DNA from: Alphaproteobacteria bacterium
GTDB lineage: Bacteria; Pseudomonadota; Alphaproteobacteria; Micavibrionales; Micavibrionaceae
Direction of reading: 5' to 3'
Assembly (NCBI GenBank): GCA_013215815.1
Contig: JABSQP010000013.1
Coordinates: 1-57,877 of the forward strand
Length of the DNA stretch: 57,877 bases
The stretch's first letter is position 1; each line of letters opens with the position of its first letter. Shown here one piece after another: positions 19,201-26,483 of the stretch. Below the pieces are notes generated by a model that had not been told where the DNA came from, searched no databases, and saw only the letters and a program-made list of their open reading frames with translations. The position numbers and the translations under genes were made by a program.

Positions 19201-20039
19201 CCACCGAAGAGTGTGTCGTTACCAATACCACCATAAAGGCTGTCGTTACCACCATCACCATAAGCTTTGTCGTTACCTGCATCGCCGTAAATGAAATCGC
19301 CATCATCACCGCTGTACAACTTATCGTTATCGTTCCCACCTCTTAAGGTATCAATACCTACACCGCCTTTTAGAACGTCGTTTCCATCATCCCCATTCAG
19401 CGCGTCATCACCAGCACCACCATCTAATGTATCGTGGCCTGTTCCACCATTAATTGTATCGTTGTCACCTTCACCTTTTAGAAGATCGTTGTCAGCATCG
19501 CCGTTGATAATATCATCACTGTCACCACCTCTAACAATATCATGCCCTGCGCCACCATGAATTGTATCGATACCGTCATTACCTTTAATCCAATCACGGT
19601 CACCCAAACCACTAATTGTATCGTTACCAGATGTTCCGTTGAGGTTATCAACGCCTGCAGTTCCATTAATAACGGCGTCTGTGCCAGCACCTGGTCCAGG
19701 AATACCGAAACTTGCTTGTTCGGCGTCAACATCTAATTGAGATTCTTGTCCTTGAAGAACAGTGAGCTTATCTAATGAACTACCGTTTACTGTCGTTCCA
19801 TTAATACGAACTTCGTTTAACGTGATTGAACGGTCAACTTCACCGTCAGCATCATTAAAACGGAAAGAAAGGTAGCCAGGTGCGTCACCAGAATACACCA
19901 AAGAGGAAAGTGTAACGGGAGTAAAAGAGCTTGTAACAGTCAAGCTAGAGACAACAACGCCATCAATCAAAATCTCAAAGGTAGGCGCTGTCCCCGTATA
20001 AACAGAGCTCAAATCTAAATATAGATCAAATGTTGCCAT
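16212..20039 (-). CDS. Large RTX-type secreted adhesin with two C-type-lectin-like domains
   Basis: A 1275-residue acidic protein. Residues 1-120 form a beta domain resembling Ca-dependent xylan-binding modules. A long array of GGxGxD nonapeptides (about 130-495) binds calcium in a beta roll. Two domains of about 130 residues, near 510-655 and 1010-1165, start with N-S-F-Y-Q-Y and end YVIEWDA; they look like C-type lectin folds (WMSATDD, WENW-like cores). Between them are more RTX repeats and a jelly-roll-like domain (about 790-945). The C-terminus (from about 1175) resembles the type I secretion target domain, so export by a type I ABC system is expected, although none is encoded here. There is no N-terminal signal peptide, as expected. 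It likely binds carbohydrate on a surface, host or prey. Confidence 0.88.
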   Translation of the reverse strand: MATFDLYLDLSSVYTGTAPTFEILIDGVVVSSLTVTSSFTPVTLSSLVYSGDAPGYLSFRFNDADGEVDRSITLNEVRINGTTVNGSSLDKLTVLQGQESQLDVDAEQASFGIPGPGAGTDAVINGTAGVDNLNGTSGNDTISGLGDRDWIKGNDGIDTIHGGAGHDIVRGGDSDDIINGDADNDLLKGEGDNDTINGGTGHDTLDGGAGDDALNGDDGNDVLKGGVGIDTLRGGNDNDKLYSGDDGDFIYGDAGNDKAYGDGGNDSLYGGIGNDTLFGGAGVDIVDGEDDHDRLYGDAGNDTLYGRDGNDKLFGGADNDTLFGGNGNDKLFGEDGDDIINGEDGNDRIVGGDGIDTINGGDGIDNIDGDDGNDIISGGLMGDLIKGGAGDDTINGDEGNDNLYGQEGDDTINGGDGNDYLYGKDDDDELNGGDGDDLLHGGADDDELNGDADDDILNGEGGNDVLDGGADDDVLIGGAGADTLTGGTGVDVLHGHGMWNHDVAVLLAANPSVVYNEETNSFYQYVSTAANYATALAAAQGSVLNGVAGHLVTITSAVENAYVQTLIGGTTWMSATDDVSNTDWVWNGGAEDGIQFSNGATAANNLYENWAGGQPQNNTEHNGVIYTSGEWHDWPDTSSHRYVIEWDAGLMNDDNAVDTLNGGDGNDMLYGYGGDDILNGDANNDTVFGGDGNDTIDGGLGHDSLFGQDGDDIITVFFGSNVLYGGAGSDTITGGSGTDRLYSNSDHVTTTVTSNVTLMSEAFAAGSGSFSYTDGGFGGSDGGGVDVNGSHITTDGDAANGSLEVYVDRTGTHSNSSGTWDSSITPTAATTNAQITFSYRHFHHTRNDTGEDSEVYFEFNGTVIDTSGGTSFLSQALGSAGETDTGWTTVTINLPDLTASTTYNFSIGILHSGSNGNREDAYVRIDDVSITGDQSITALTTMDTGETNVLNGGGGNDTLYGSAGDDTLNGGSGTDTIYSGSMTTLDAAVQNVLDNNAGVAYSEETNSFYQYVSTAATFTAANNAATSATLTGLTGVTGNLATITSQAEQDYVWALGGGNSLWGGANDATTEGTWVWQNGDDNGLTFWTGGAAGSGGSASNGHFENWIPDGTEPWGNSADYDYFILRSANGGQWWTENNDATTFNYVIEWDARTLIDTIDTTTLNGGSGADTLYASDGVDTFLFETATWDATDTIEDFSITGRDQIDISDLLTGYTYTSSNINDFVQLTESGGNTTIAVDANGTTGGSSYTDVAVLNGVTGIDLYQAIAADTLIVA
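18560..19660 (-). repeat. RTX nonapeptide repeat array within the adhesin gene
   Basis: Roughly 1.1 kb of 27-nt units encoding GGxGxDxLx repeats, with variants such as GGDGNDYLYG and GGADDDELNG. On the plus strand it appears as recurring ACCACC/ATCACC-rich units. It is a coding repeat and a likely place for in-frame expansion or contraction. Further short RTX blocks lie at about 17820-18060 and 17110-17190. Confidence 0.9.
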
Positions 20040-20249
20040 GTTTTACCCTTGTTTTAACGTGAAGACGTAACTACCCACTCCTATCAGTATGCGGTACACG
20101 CACTTAAAATTACTTAAATAATAGATACAATTTTATGAATTAATTATTACCAAGGAGGAAAAAACGAAAAACAACGAACGTTGCCCTTCGATAATATCAT
20201 CTAACTCATTATTTTTAAATGATTTTTCACCTATTAGACATAACGAAGG

Positions 20250-23200
20250 TCATAGTAAAATTGATGCGTTTGGCCGCACACGAACTTTACAATTCAGGCC
20301 ATATTGCTGCATAAGTGCGCACCTTTGATACAACATATCAAGCCCCTCTTCATGCCCGTAATACTCAACGCCTTTTGCCGATTCATTTGAGGCATTTATG
20401 ACACTCAACTCATCAAATAAGAAAGCTGGAACATTCGCTTGTATATATTGCGAAATCATCCCACCTAAATTACTTTCTTTATCGCTTTCGATCAAAAGTG
20501 AATAAGCTGGTTGATCTTTATCTTGTGTAACATCTTGATATACCACCTCTAAAGGAACATGGAGTTCGCTTCTTCTAAGCTCAATATTTTTCCCGTATAT
20601 TACATCACCACCATACCCAATCTCCACGATTTGAGGTATCGGCGCAGCAGCCGAATTTTTTTCTGCTGTACTTCCTGACACCGAAACTAAATATCTTCCC
20701 GGCTTTAGCTTTGAAGCCAGATAAAAACCATCGTAAGCGATCGGCACTTTAACGACCTCACCTGCGTCACTTAAAGGATAAAAAAGAACGTCCCCCCCCT
20801 TAACAAGCTCAACACTGCCCTCAACATCGCGAATACTCACAACGCCATCCACCTCTCCTGCCATATGTATAGGAAACTGCATTTCATATATCTCTCCTGC
20901 GCTCGGTAAAATTGAACCACCAGGATTAGCTGAAATCATGAATGGATCTGGCAATGTGTCCTCATCAACGACAATATCCGTAGCACGCACACCCGAAAGA
21001 TCCTGGATGAATGAATAACCATCTTCATTTGTTTTCGCGCGACGACGAATATTGACACTCTCGATAACTACATCGGGCAATACTTCATCATCATCATTAA
21101 ATTCAAAGTCGCCATTCTTGTCATGATATACAAACGAAGAAACCATACCCCGCCCGACAGCTCGCTTACTGGTTATAATCGGTGCATTACTTTTAGGGTC
21201 ATCCACTATATTTACGTTAACATTAACACCAGTATAAATCTCATTATCAGAATCTACTTCAATAAATGGAGAAGCTTTAAAATGGTCATGCGTATAATTG
21301 ACATTAAGCCGTGCTTCACTAAAATTTCTATCTGGTTCGTGCTCAAAATAAACATCACCAGAGATATGAGAATATGGCCGGTAACTAATTTGTGAAAAAT
21401 ATTCATCAATCTGAGCTTCAGGTTTCACATCATAATTAACGCCGCCCCGAATAAAGACCTTTCCTAAATTCGCACGCGCCGACAAAGTGTTTTCAAGACG
21501 CTCTCCACCAACGTAGGAAAGAGATTCAGAATTCTCATAAAAGGTGGTATTACTGATGTTATAGGCATTAAACTGATGACTACTTCCCCAACGGGCAGAA
21601 AAACTATTATCTCCTGATGTTAGCTCGCCATACTCTAGTTGACCGGAAACATGAGATCGAACACCATCTATTACATTAAAGGCGCGCTGTGCATTACCTG
21701 AGAGCTCATATATACGCGGATTTACAGACTCGTTAGGAGAAAAATTTTCACTTTGGGCATAACCGCGTGCAGATACATCCCAATTACCTACCTTTTTGCG
21801 CGCTATAATTTGCCCCGCCATATTCGCATCATCATCAATAACTGTATTAATATCAACGATAGTATCGGAAATTAAGCGCGTTGCTCCAACTCCGACAAAT
21901 GTTTTGTTGTTACCTTCGACATCCCTATTTTTAATCCCTACATAACTGAGTGTATCGCCAATATATTTATTGTAACGAGCCGTTACATGAAGTGTACCAC
22001 TATCCATGTCTTCTACCTGAAGCGGTTTATAAGTTTGTGTATCATTAAGAGATATGGACACATCGTAAGCCCCATCCTGCGATGCCAACAAAGATGTATC
22101 TACTGGTATTTCAAGTGAACGACGACGAATCTCTCCCTGAGGTCCATAGAAAAATATCTCAAAACTGTTGCTACCTGCAAACAACGGAACGTCTGTAAAC
22201 TGATATAGTCCATTTGAACCAACACGCTGGTTTGCGGAGAGCACGCCATTTCGATACAACTCAACATCCCAATCTGGTAAAGCATCACCACTAATATCCG
22301 TCACTTCAAATTGAGACGACAGTTGCGTAGCATTACTAACTCGAAAACCAAACTCCTGTTGAGAGTTACCCGTCAACGGAATATCTGTAACATCTGTGTC
22401 ACCAAAAACATAAGATTTAGCTTTTAACGGTCCTAATAATTTAGCCTCTTCATCAGTCTTAGATAAACGGGCACGAATAGATGTCACATTATTTTTACTA
22501 TCAGCACTAACGAGAGCGTATGCCTCTTGTTTTAAAAGTTGCCCTTGAACAGCAACCCCAGCAGTATGAGATCTATCGCTATTATTGGCAAAACGCCTAT
22601 AACGTGTGCCTAAGTTAATATCAGCAGTATTAATATCAAACCAATCATATTGTGTTTGTTGCCGTGGGAGCTCCGCATCATTACTCCTCAAACCTTGATG
22701 CTCTTCCCTAGAACGCCTATAAGCTCTGGCTACGCCCGGTAAGGGGTAATCGCTTTTTATTTCCACATACTGCTGGCCAATATCGCTAATTAATTCTATG
22801 TCCAACCACTGGCTCAATGCTTCTTGCGCGATATAAACATAACCACCAATACTAAAGAAATCATGTTTACGGATATCAAACTTCTTGCCCTTGGAAAAAA
22901 CTGTGCCCTTTTCTAAGTTTATTTCTATCTCCCAATCCTCTCTTAAGAACCAACCCTTTCCTGTTTGGGTCTTTTCATCAAAATCAATCGCTAACTCCAA
23001 TATCTCAATGAGATCGATTAAGGAAAAATATATGGTTTCATTTTTCTTCAGTGCATAGATATCAAACTCATAAATCAAACTCCCTACCTTTGGCCTCAAT
23101 AATAAATCCTGCCCATCCGGTATCTGATCAAAATCTTTATGAAATTCATTATTTTTTTCTGTTAGTTTATTTTTAGATTCATACCATTGTACATGACTAC

Positions 23201-23438
23201 TGCCATCTATTTGAGCTAAGGCAGAAGAAAAAGTAAGCACAAACGTATGCAGGAAGAATAAAAAAGAAATATAAAAGAACTTTTTTCTCCATAACAAATC
23301 AACAGTATTTTTTGCAGAAAAAATACCTAACAGAAAAAATCTAAAACACTGAAAAAAAACAATAAAACTGGTAATTTTAAACAAAATAAAAAAAAGTAAA
23401 AAACACCTCAAAGTCTTATTTTTTATACAAACATTCAT
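20250..23438 (-). CDS. Usher-like outer-membrane protein of an atypical chaperone-usher system
   Basis: A very large beta-rich protein (about 1060 residues from the ATG at 23438). The signal peptide ends SSALA-Q with a hydrophobic run before it. A 140-residue N-terminal domain then leads to a long region of alternating strands consistent with a beta barrel. The segment DWDVELYRNG, then a Gly-Tyr-x-Phe strand, DVPLFAGSN and FYGPQGEIRRR, matches the plug/barrel segment of fimbrial ushers. Further on, SFVYHDKNGDFEFNDDDE is an SdrD-B-like module, followed by more beta domains. It is divergent from the pilin-chaperone-pilin genes, which decides the call. Only a TTG at 23297 would give a normal-length signal peptide, and a TTG at 23492 extends the frame further, so the start is unsure. 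Most of the sequence is diverged from classical FimD/PapC. Confidence 0.72.
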   Translation of the reverse strand: MNVCIKNKTLRCFLLFFILFKITSFIVFFQCFRFFLLGIFSAKNTVDLLWRKKFFYISFLFFLHTFVLTFSSALAQIDGSSHVQWYESKNKLTEKNNEFHKDFDQIPDGQDLLLRPKVGSLIYEFDIYALKKNETIYFSLIDLIEILELAIDFDEKTQTGKGWFLREDWEIEINLEKGTVFSKGKKFDIRKHDFFSIGGYVYIAQEALSQWLDIELISDIGQQYVEIKSDYPLPGVARAYRRSREEHQGLRSNDAELPRQQTQYDWFDINTADINLGTRYRRFANNSDRSHTAGVAVQGQLLKQEAYALVSADSKNNVTSIRARLSKTDEEAKLLGPLKAKSYVFGDTDVTDIPLTGNSQQEFGFRVSNATQLSSQFEVTDISGDALPDWDVELYRNGVLSANQRVGSNGLYQFTDVPLFAGSNSFEIFFYGPQGEIRRRSLEIPVDTSLLASQDGAYDVSISLNDTQTYKPLQVEDMDSGTLHVTARYNKYIGDTLSYVGIKNRDVEGNNKTFVGVGATRLISDTIVDINTVIDDDANMAGQIIARKKVGNWDVSARGYAQSENFSPNESVNPRIYELSGNAQRAFNVIDGVRSHVSGQLEYGELTSGDNSFSARWGSSHQFNAYNISNTTFYENSESLSYVGGERLENTLSARANLGKVFIRGGVNYDVKPEAQIDEYFSQISYRPYSHISGDVYFEHEPDRNFSEARLNVNYTHDHFKASPFIEVDSDNEIYTGVNVNVNIVDDPKSNAPIITSKRAVGRGMVSSFVYHDKNGDFEFNDDDEVLPDVVIESVNIRRRAKTNEDGYSFIQDLSGVRATDIVVDEDTLPDPFMISANPGGSILPSAGEIYEMQFPIHMAGEVDGVVSIRDVEGSVELVKGGDVLFYPLSDAGEVVKVPIAYDGFYLASKLKPGRYLVSVSGSTAEKNSAAAPIPQIVEIGYGGDVIYGKNIELRRSELHVPLEVVYQDVTQDKDQPAYSLLIESDKESNLGGMISQYIQANVPAFLFDELSVINASNESAKGVEYYGHEEGLDMLYQRCALMQQYGLNCKVRVRPNASILL

Positions 23439-23492
23439 ACTACCAGCTAAAAATTGAAACACTGATTTGGCAAGTTCATAATGTGTTAACAA

Positions 23493-23584
23493 ATGGCGTG
23501 TGATATTTTTAATGCGAGGCTTAGAAAAAAGCAGAGCGCATTTTTGAAACTAAAATGGAATAAACAACGGAAGGAAAACCATCA
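23493..23584. promoter_or_regulatory. Divergent control region between usher-like and pilin genes
   Basis: This 92-nt AT-rich spacer separates the minus-strand usher frame from the plus-strand pilin, whose ribosome-binding site GGAAGGAA lies at its right edge. If the usher starts downstream of 23492, the spacer extends leftwards. Both promoters must lie here or in the AT-rich usher lead sequence. I see no clear -35/-10 pair or operator repeat. Confidence 0.4.
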
Positions 23585-24175
23585 ATGATTATGAAGAATT
23601 CAAAAATATTCCTACTCTCGGCATGTGCATTATCAACATATATTTTTGCAGAAAAAACACATGCCCAAACAGCAAATATGACAGCATCTGCTACTGTACA
23701 GAATACTGTTACTCTCGCCACTCCGTCACAACTTAACTTTGGGACAATAGCAGCAGTTCGCGACGCAGCGTTAACGGCTACAGCTACCGTTGACACTGCA
23801 GGCGCCTTGAGTGTTGCCACAGGCGGTGGTACAGCAGTAACAGCCATCGTTGACAATACGGCCGTAACAGCTGCTCAAGTTACTGTCGCTGACGCCGCTG
23901 ACGGAGCCGCCCTCAACATCGTTATCAATAACGTTATAGACCCAATTAATGGTGCAGAAAGTTTCGTTCTTGATAACTTCACAACTAGCTGGAACGGCGC
24001 CGCGTCAATAGCTCAAGTTATTGCTACACCATGGTCAGAGACTTTTGACGCCACTATCGGCCCTAATTTGAACACGCTTGATATCGGAGCAACGATTACG
24101 ACAACACTAGGGGCAGGAACACCTTACACGGACGGTGTATATAACGGCACTTATGACGTGGTATTTAGTTACTAA
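23585..24175 (+). CDS. DUF4402-like major pilin subunit
   Basis: A 196-residue exported protein. The signal peptide (KNSKIFLLSACALSTY, cleavage near THAQ-TAN) precedes a Thr/Ala/Val-rich all-beta mature part. It begins with TASATVQNTVTLAT, LNFGTIAA, and ends GVYNGTYDVVFSY, with an aromatic residue at the end as in chaperone-usher pilins. The pattern fits the DUF4402 family of small beta proteins found in fimbrial loci. A strong ribosome-binding site (GGAAGGAA) and a strong hairpin directly after the stop suggest high, separately controlled expression, hence the major-subunit call. Tandem in-frame ATGs at 23585 and 23591 are both possible starts. It is partnered with the chaperone and second pilin downstream and the divergent usher. 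Confidence 0.75.
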   Translation: MIMKNSKIFLLSACALSTYIFAEKTHAQTANMTASATVQNTVTLATPSQLNFGTIAAVRDAALTATATVDTAGALSVATGGGTAVTAIVDNTAVTAAQVTVADAADGAALNIVINNVIDPINGAESFVLDNFTTSWNGAASIAQVIATPWSETFDATIGPNLNTLDIGATITTTLGAGTPYTDGVYNGTYDVVFSY

Positions 24176-24192
24176 AAACGAAATCTCCTTTG

Positions 24193-24226
24193 AACCCCCA
24201 CTATCGTATGCAGTGGGGGTTTTTAT
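24193..24226 (+). terminator. Intrinsic terminator or attenuator after the first pilin
   Basis: A 10-bp perfect stem (AACCCCCACT / AGTGGGGGTT, 24193-24202 and 24212-24221) with a 9-nt loop is followed by TTTATT. It lies 17 nt after the pilin stop and 54 nt before the chaperone start. Partial read-through would make much pilin and little chaperone from one promoter. Confidence 0.88.
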
Positions 24227-24279
24227 TCGTCTTGAATTAGCCTCATGCTAAAACAAAAGAAGAACATAAAGGAGAAACC

Positions 24280-25083
24280 ATGCGTATTATTCTTACAATT
24301 ATTTGTTTTATTTTATCTTTTGCATTTCTCTCGCAAGCAGCAATAGCGCGTATTGATATCGTTCCTCGAAAGATAGTCTTAGAAAACAGAGAGCGTGGCG
24401 GCGAATTAACAATCTTGAACTTAGCCGGAGAAGAAAGCACCTTCCGTATGGAGCTTGTCAGTTTTAAACAAAATGAAGCAGGACTATACGAAGAATTAGA
24501 TACCCCCCTAAACTCAGCATTTGATCCATCAAAAATTGTTCGCTTTTCTCCGCGACAGTTCACACTCAATAAAGGCGGAAGACAAAAAGTACGCTTATCT
24601 TTGAGAAAACCTGCTAACTTGCCAGAGGGAGAATACCGATTTCATATTAAAGCTACACGCTTAGCGCAGCCTGAAAATAAAAACCTAGATGATGGTGTTT
24701 ATATGCACGCAAATATTGGGGTTACCATTCCGGTTATTGTTCGACATGGTGATGCGCAAGTAAGCGCTGACGTTTCAAACATAAAAATTATACCTCCATC
24801 ACAAACTATCCGGAAAAGGCCAGAAGCGCACGTAACAATAAACCGTAAGGGCAATAAAAGTGCGATAGGTAAGCTCGAAGTCTATTGGAAGGAAAACGGT
24901 CAAAAAGAGAAGAAAATAGGTAATGTCGGGCACTTAAACGTATTTACAGACGTAGAAAAACGTCACGTTACAATTCCTCTTACAGAAATGCCTAACGGGC
25001 ACGGTAGCTTAACTGTTCGTTACACAAAAGATAGCGGAAGAGACAAAGGAGAACTTTATGATGAAGAAGTTCTTATGCGTTAG
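24280..25083 (+). CDS. Periplasmic fimbrial chaperone, PapD-like
   Basis: A 267-residue exported protein with signal peptide MRIILTIICFILSFAFLSQ, cleaved near AIA-RIDI. The mature N-terminal domain has the immunoglobulin-like chaperone layout: IDIVPRKIVLENRERGGELTI, then FRMELVSF and SPRQFTLNKGGRQKVRLSLR with PEGEYRFHI (the F1-G1 edge used for donor-strand complementation). A second beta domain follows from about residue 155. It should cap pilin subunits in the periplasm and carry them to the usher. It is preceded by AAAGGAG and overlaps the next pilin gene by 26 nt, implying coupled translation. The family is clear, though diverged from enterobacterial PapD. Confidence 0.85.
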   Translation: MRIILTIICFILSFAFLSQAAIARIDIVPRKIVLENRERGGELTILNLAGEESTFRMELVSFKQNEAGLYEELDTPLNSAFDPSKIVRFSPRQFTLNKGGRQKVRLSLRKPANLPEGEYRFHIKATRLAQPENKNLDDGVYMHANIGVTIPVIVRHGDAQVSADVSNIKIIPPSQTIRKRPEAHVTINRKGNKSAIGKLEVYWKENGQKEKKIGNVGHLNVFTDVEKRHVTIPLTEMPNGHGSLTVRYTKDSGRDKGELYDEEVLMR

Positions 25084-25513
25084 CGCTCTTTTCTGCTTCT
25101 TGCCCATTCATGCGTTCGCGCAAACAATAGTCGAGAACAGACCACTCAATTTTGGCCGTTTTGCTCTCGTTGACAATGGTGCGCCTCGCACACTTCAATT
25201 ACTGCCAAGTGGTCTTTTTACAGCAGATCCTCAATATATGTTTTTAATTGATCCGCGCGCGGGCAACATCACAGTAAGCGGTTACCCACCAGCAACGCCG
25301 CTTAGCGTTAGTATATCCACAACAACATTAAACAATGGCGGTGGAGCTTCTTTCAACACCATATCAACATTCACAGACCCGGCTGTCATAACCACTGATG
25401 CAACCGGTGAAGCCACTTTTGATATAGGAGCAACACTAAGAAGCGATGGTGGCGGATCAACACATAGTAACGGGAACTTCAACGGATCGTATACCATCAC
25501 AGTATCTCCATAG
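25058..25513 (+). CDS. Second DUF4402-like pilin, likely minor or tip subunit
   Basis: A 151-residue exported protein with a signal peptide (KKFLCVSALFCFLPIHAFA-Q) and a small beta-rich mature domain. Motifs LNFGRFALVDNG, GNITVSG, and a final GNFNGSYTITVSP parallel the ends of the first pilin, so the two look homologous. It starts inside the chaperone gene (26-nt overlap) with AAAGGAGA about 8 nt upstream, so both ATGs at 25058 and 25061 are usable. Its place after the hairpin and chaperone suggests lower expression, which fits a minor, initiating or tip subunit. It is shorter than the first pilin and lacks a separate receptor-binding domain. Confidence 0.72.
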   Translation: MMKKFLCVSALFCFLPIHAFAQTIVENRPLNFGRFALVDNGAPRTLQLLPSGLFTADPQYMFLIDPRAGNITVSGYPPATPLSVSISTTTLNNGGGASFNTISTFTDPAVITTDATGEATFDIGATLRSDGGGSTHSNGNFNGSYTITVSP

Positions 25514-25535
25514 TCGTACAAACCTTACGGAAATA

Positions 25536-25565
25536 TTGACCTACCCCCCAAATCACCTTTATTTT
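25536..25565 (+). promoter_or_regulatory. Putative sigma-70-type promoter before the AMIN lipoprotein gene
   Basis: TTGACC at 25536-25541 is followed after 18 nt by TATTTT at 25560-25565, which matches four of six -10 positions. It lies about 70 nt before the next gene and after the end of the pilin operon. It was called by eye. Confidence 0.4.
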
Positions 25566-25632
25566 AGTAGGGCACAGTCCCCTTCCATAACTCTATGGAA
25601 AAAATAGTAAACAATAAGGGTCGCAAAACGAT

Positions 25633-26481
25633 ATGAACGCGCGCACGCCTTTCCTGTATGCCAATGCGTATAAGGGTAAAAGGAAAATCACGTCACTCGC
25701 GCTCTTATGCCTCATGATTATGGGCACAGGAGCCTGTGGCTATGCGCCCACCTTCAAGAAAGTTCCTTCTGAACCGCCGCCAGAACATCTACGCAAGCCT
25801 TTAAACACAGCAATATCAATTGAAGATGCAAGAGATTTAGCGAAACCTGCAAATAAAAGTAAAGGCTTTGGCGGAACTCCTCAAGTTAATATAGGGCAAA
25901 ACAAACGTATGAGAGGGCTCCAAACAGGATCCCTATTCTCAGATAAAGTTACAAATGATGATGCGCGTTTTGAAAGACTTGAAAGCGCGGTTAATCAACT
26001 TCACACAGACTTTATGAGCATGAAACCAGCCATTGAACATCTAATAACTATTGAAAAAGATATTCAGAACCTCATGCGTCAATTGCAAATTGTCATTAAC
26101 AATGAAAAGCAATCTGGCACACCTATTATAAAAACATCAAGCATTGCATCTGATATATCAATTACAAAAATGCGTGTAGCAGATCATGACGATAAGACTC
26201 GCCTCGTCTTAGAAACATCTCATAACGTTTCTTACACGCTATCTCTAGACCCCGTTACCAATGAAATTCTTATATCTTTTGATAAGGGGCATACCCTTTT
26301 CAATACATCTGGATTAGGTCAGAAATCTAACCTTATTGATCATGTCAGCTCTGTAGAGAATGGAAAAGGATCCCGCATAACCATCAAACTTACAAAACCG
26401 TCTACAGTTCTACGACAAGGGCGCTTGGGCCCTAGCGCAGATAAACAATATCATCGCATTTTTATTGATCTGGAAAAGTAA
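25633..26481 (+). CDS. Lipoprotein with C-terminal AMIN-like domain
   Basis: A 282-residue protein. The basic N-terminus (YKGKRKITSLALLCLMIMG) and GTGAC make a lipoprotein signal with Cys35 as the probable lipidated residue. A coiled-coil segment (about 115-165; FERLESAVNQLHTDF and following) is followed by a beta domain (about 180-280; ITKMRVADHDDKTRLVLETS, GSRITIKLTKPSTV, YHRIFIDLEK). That pattern is of AMIN domains, which localise envelope proteins such as AmiC and PilQ by binding peptidoglycan or partners. No amidase or secretin domain is attached. It may be an accessory or localisation factor for the neighbouring surface structures, but it has its own likely promoter and the link is only by position. 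It ends 2 nt before the convergent transporter gene. Confidence 0.7.
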   Translation: MNARTPFLYANAYKGKRKITSLALLCLMIMGTGACGYAPTFKKVPSEPPPEHLRKPLNTAISIEDARDLAKPANKSKGFGGTPQVNIGQNKRMRGLQTGSLFSDKVTNDDARFERLESAVNQLHTDFMSMKPAIEHLITIEKDIQNLMRQLQIVINNEKQSGTPIIKTSSIASDISITKMRVADHDDKTRLVLETSHNVSYTLSLDPVTNEILISFDKGHTLFNTSGLGQKSNLIDHVSSVENGKGSRITIKLTKPSTVLRQGRLGPSADKQYHRIFIDLEK

Positions 26482-26483
26482 GT

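Noticed and set aside
18560-19660. Regular short repeats resembling a CRISPR array or tandem satellite
   Set aside because: The period (27 nt) and translation (GGxGxDxLx) show RTX coding repeats; there are no unique spacers.
18175-19736. Several plus-strand and alternative minus-strand ORFs across the RTX gene
   Set aside because: They arise from the low-complexity GGxGxD coding repeats read in other frames and have no start signals or family motifs.
20040-20249. Possible small gene or RNA in the 210-nt spacer between the RTX and usher genes
   Set aside because: AAGGAGG occurs near 20152 but no usable ORF follows it. The only stem is short. I see nothing beyond a probable weak terminator and the RTX promoter.
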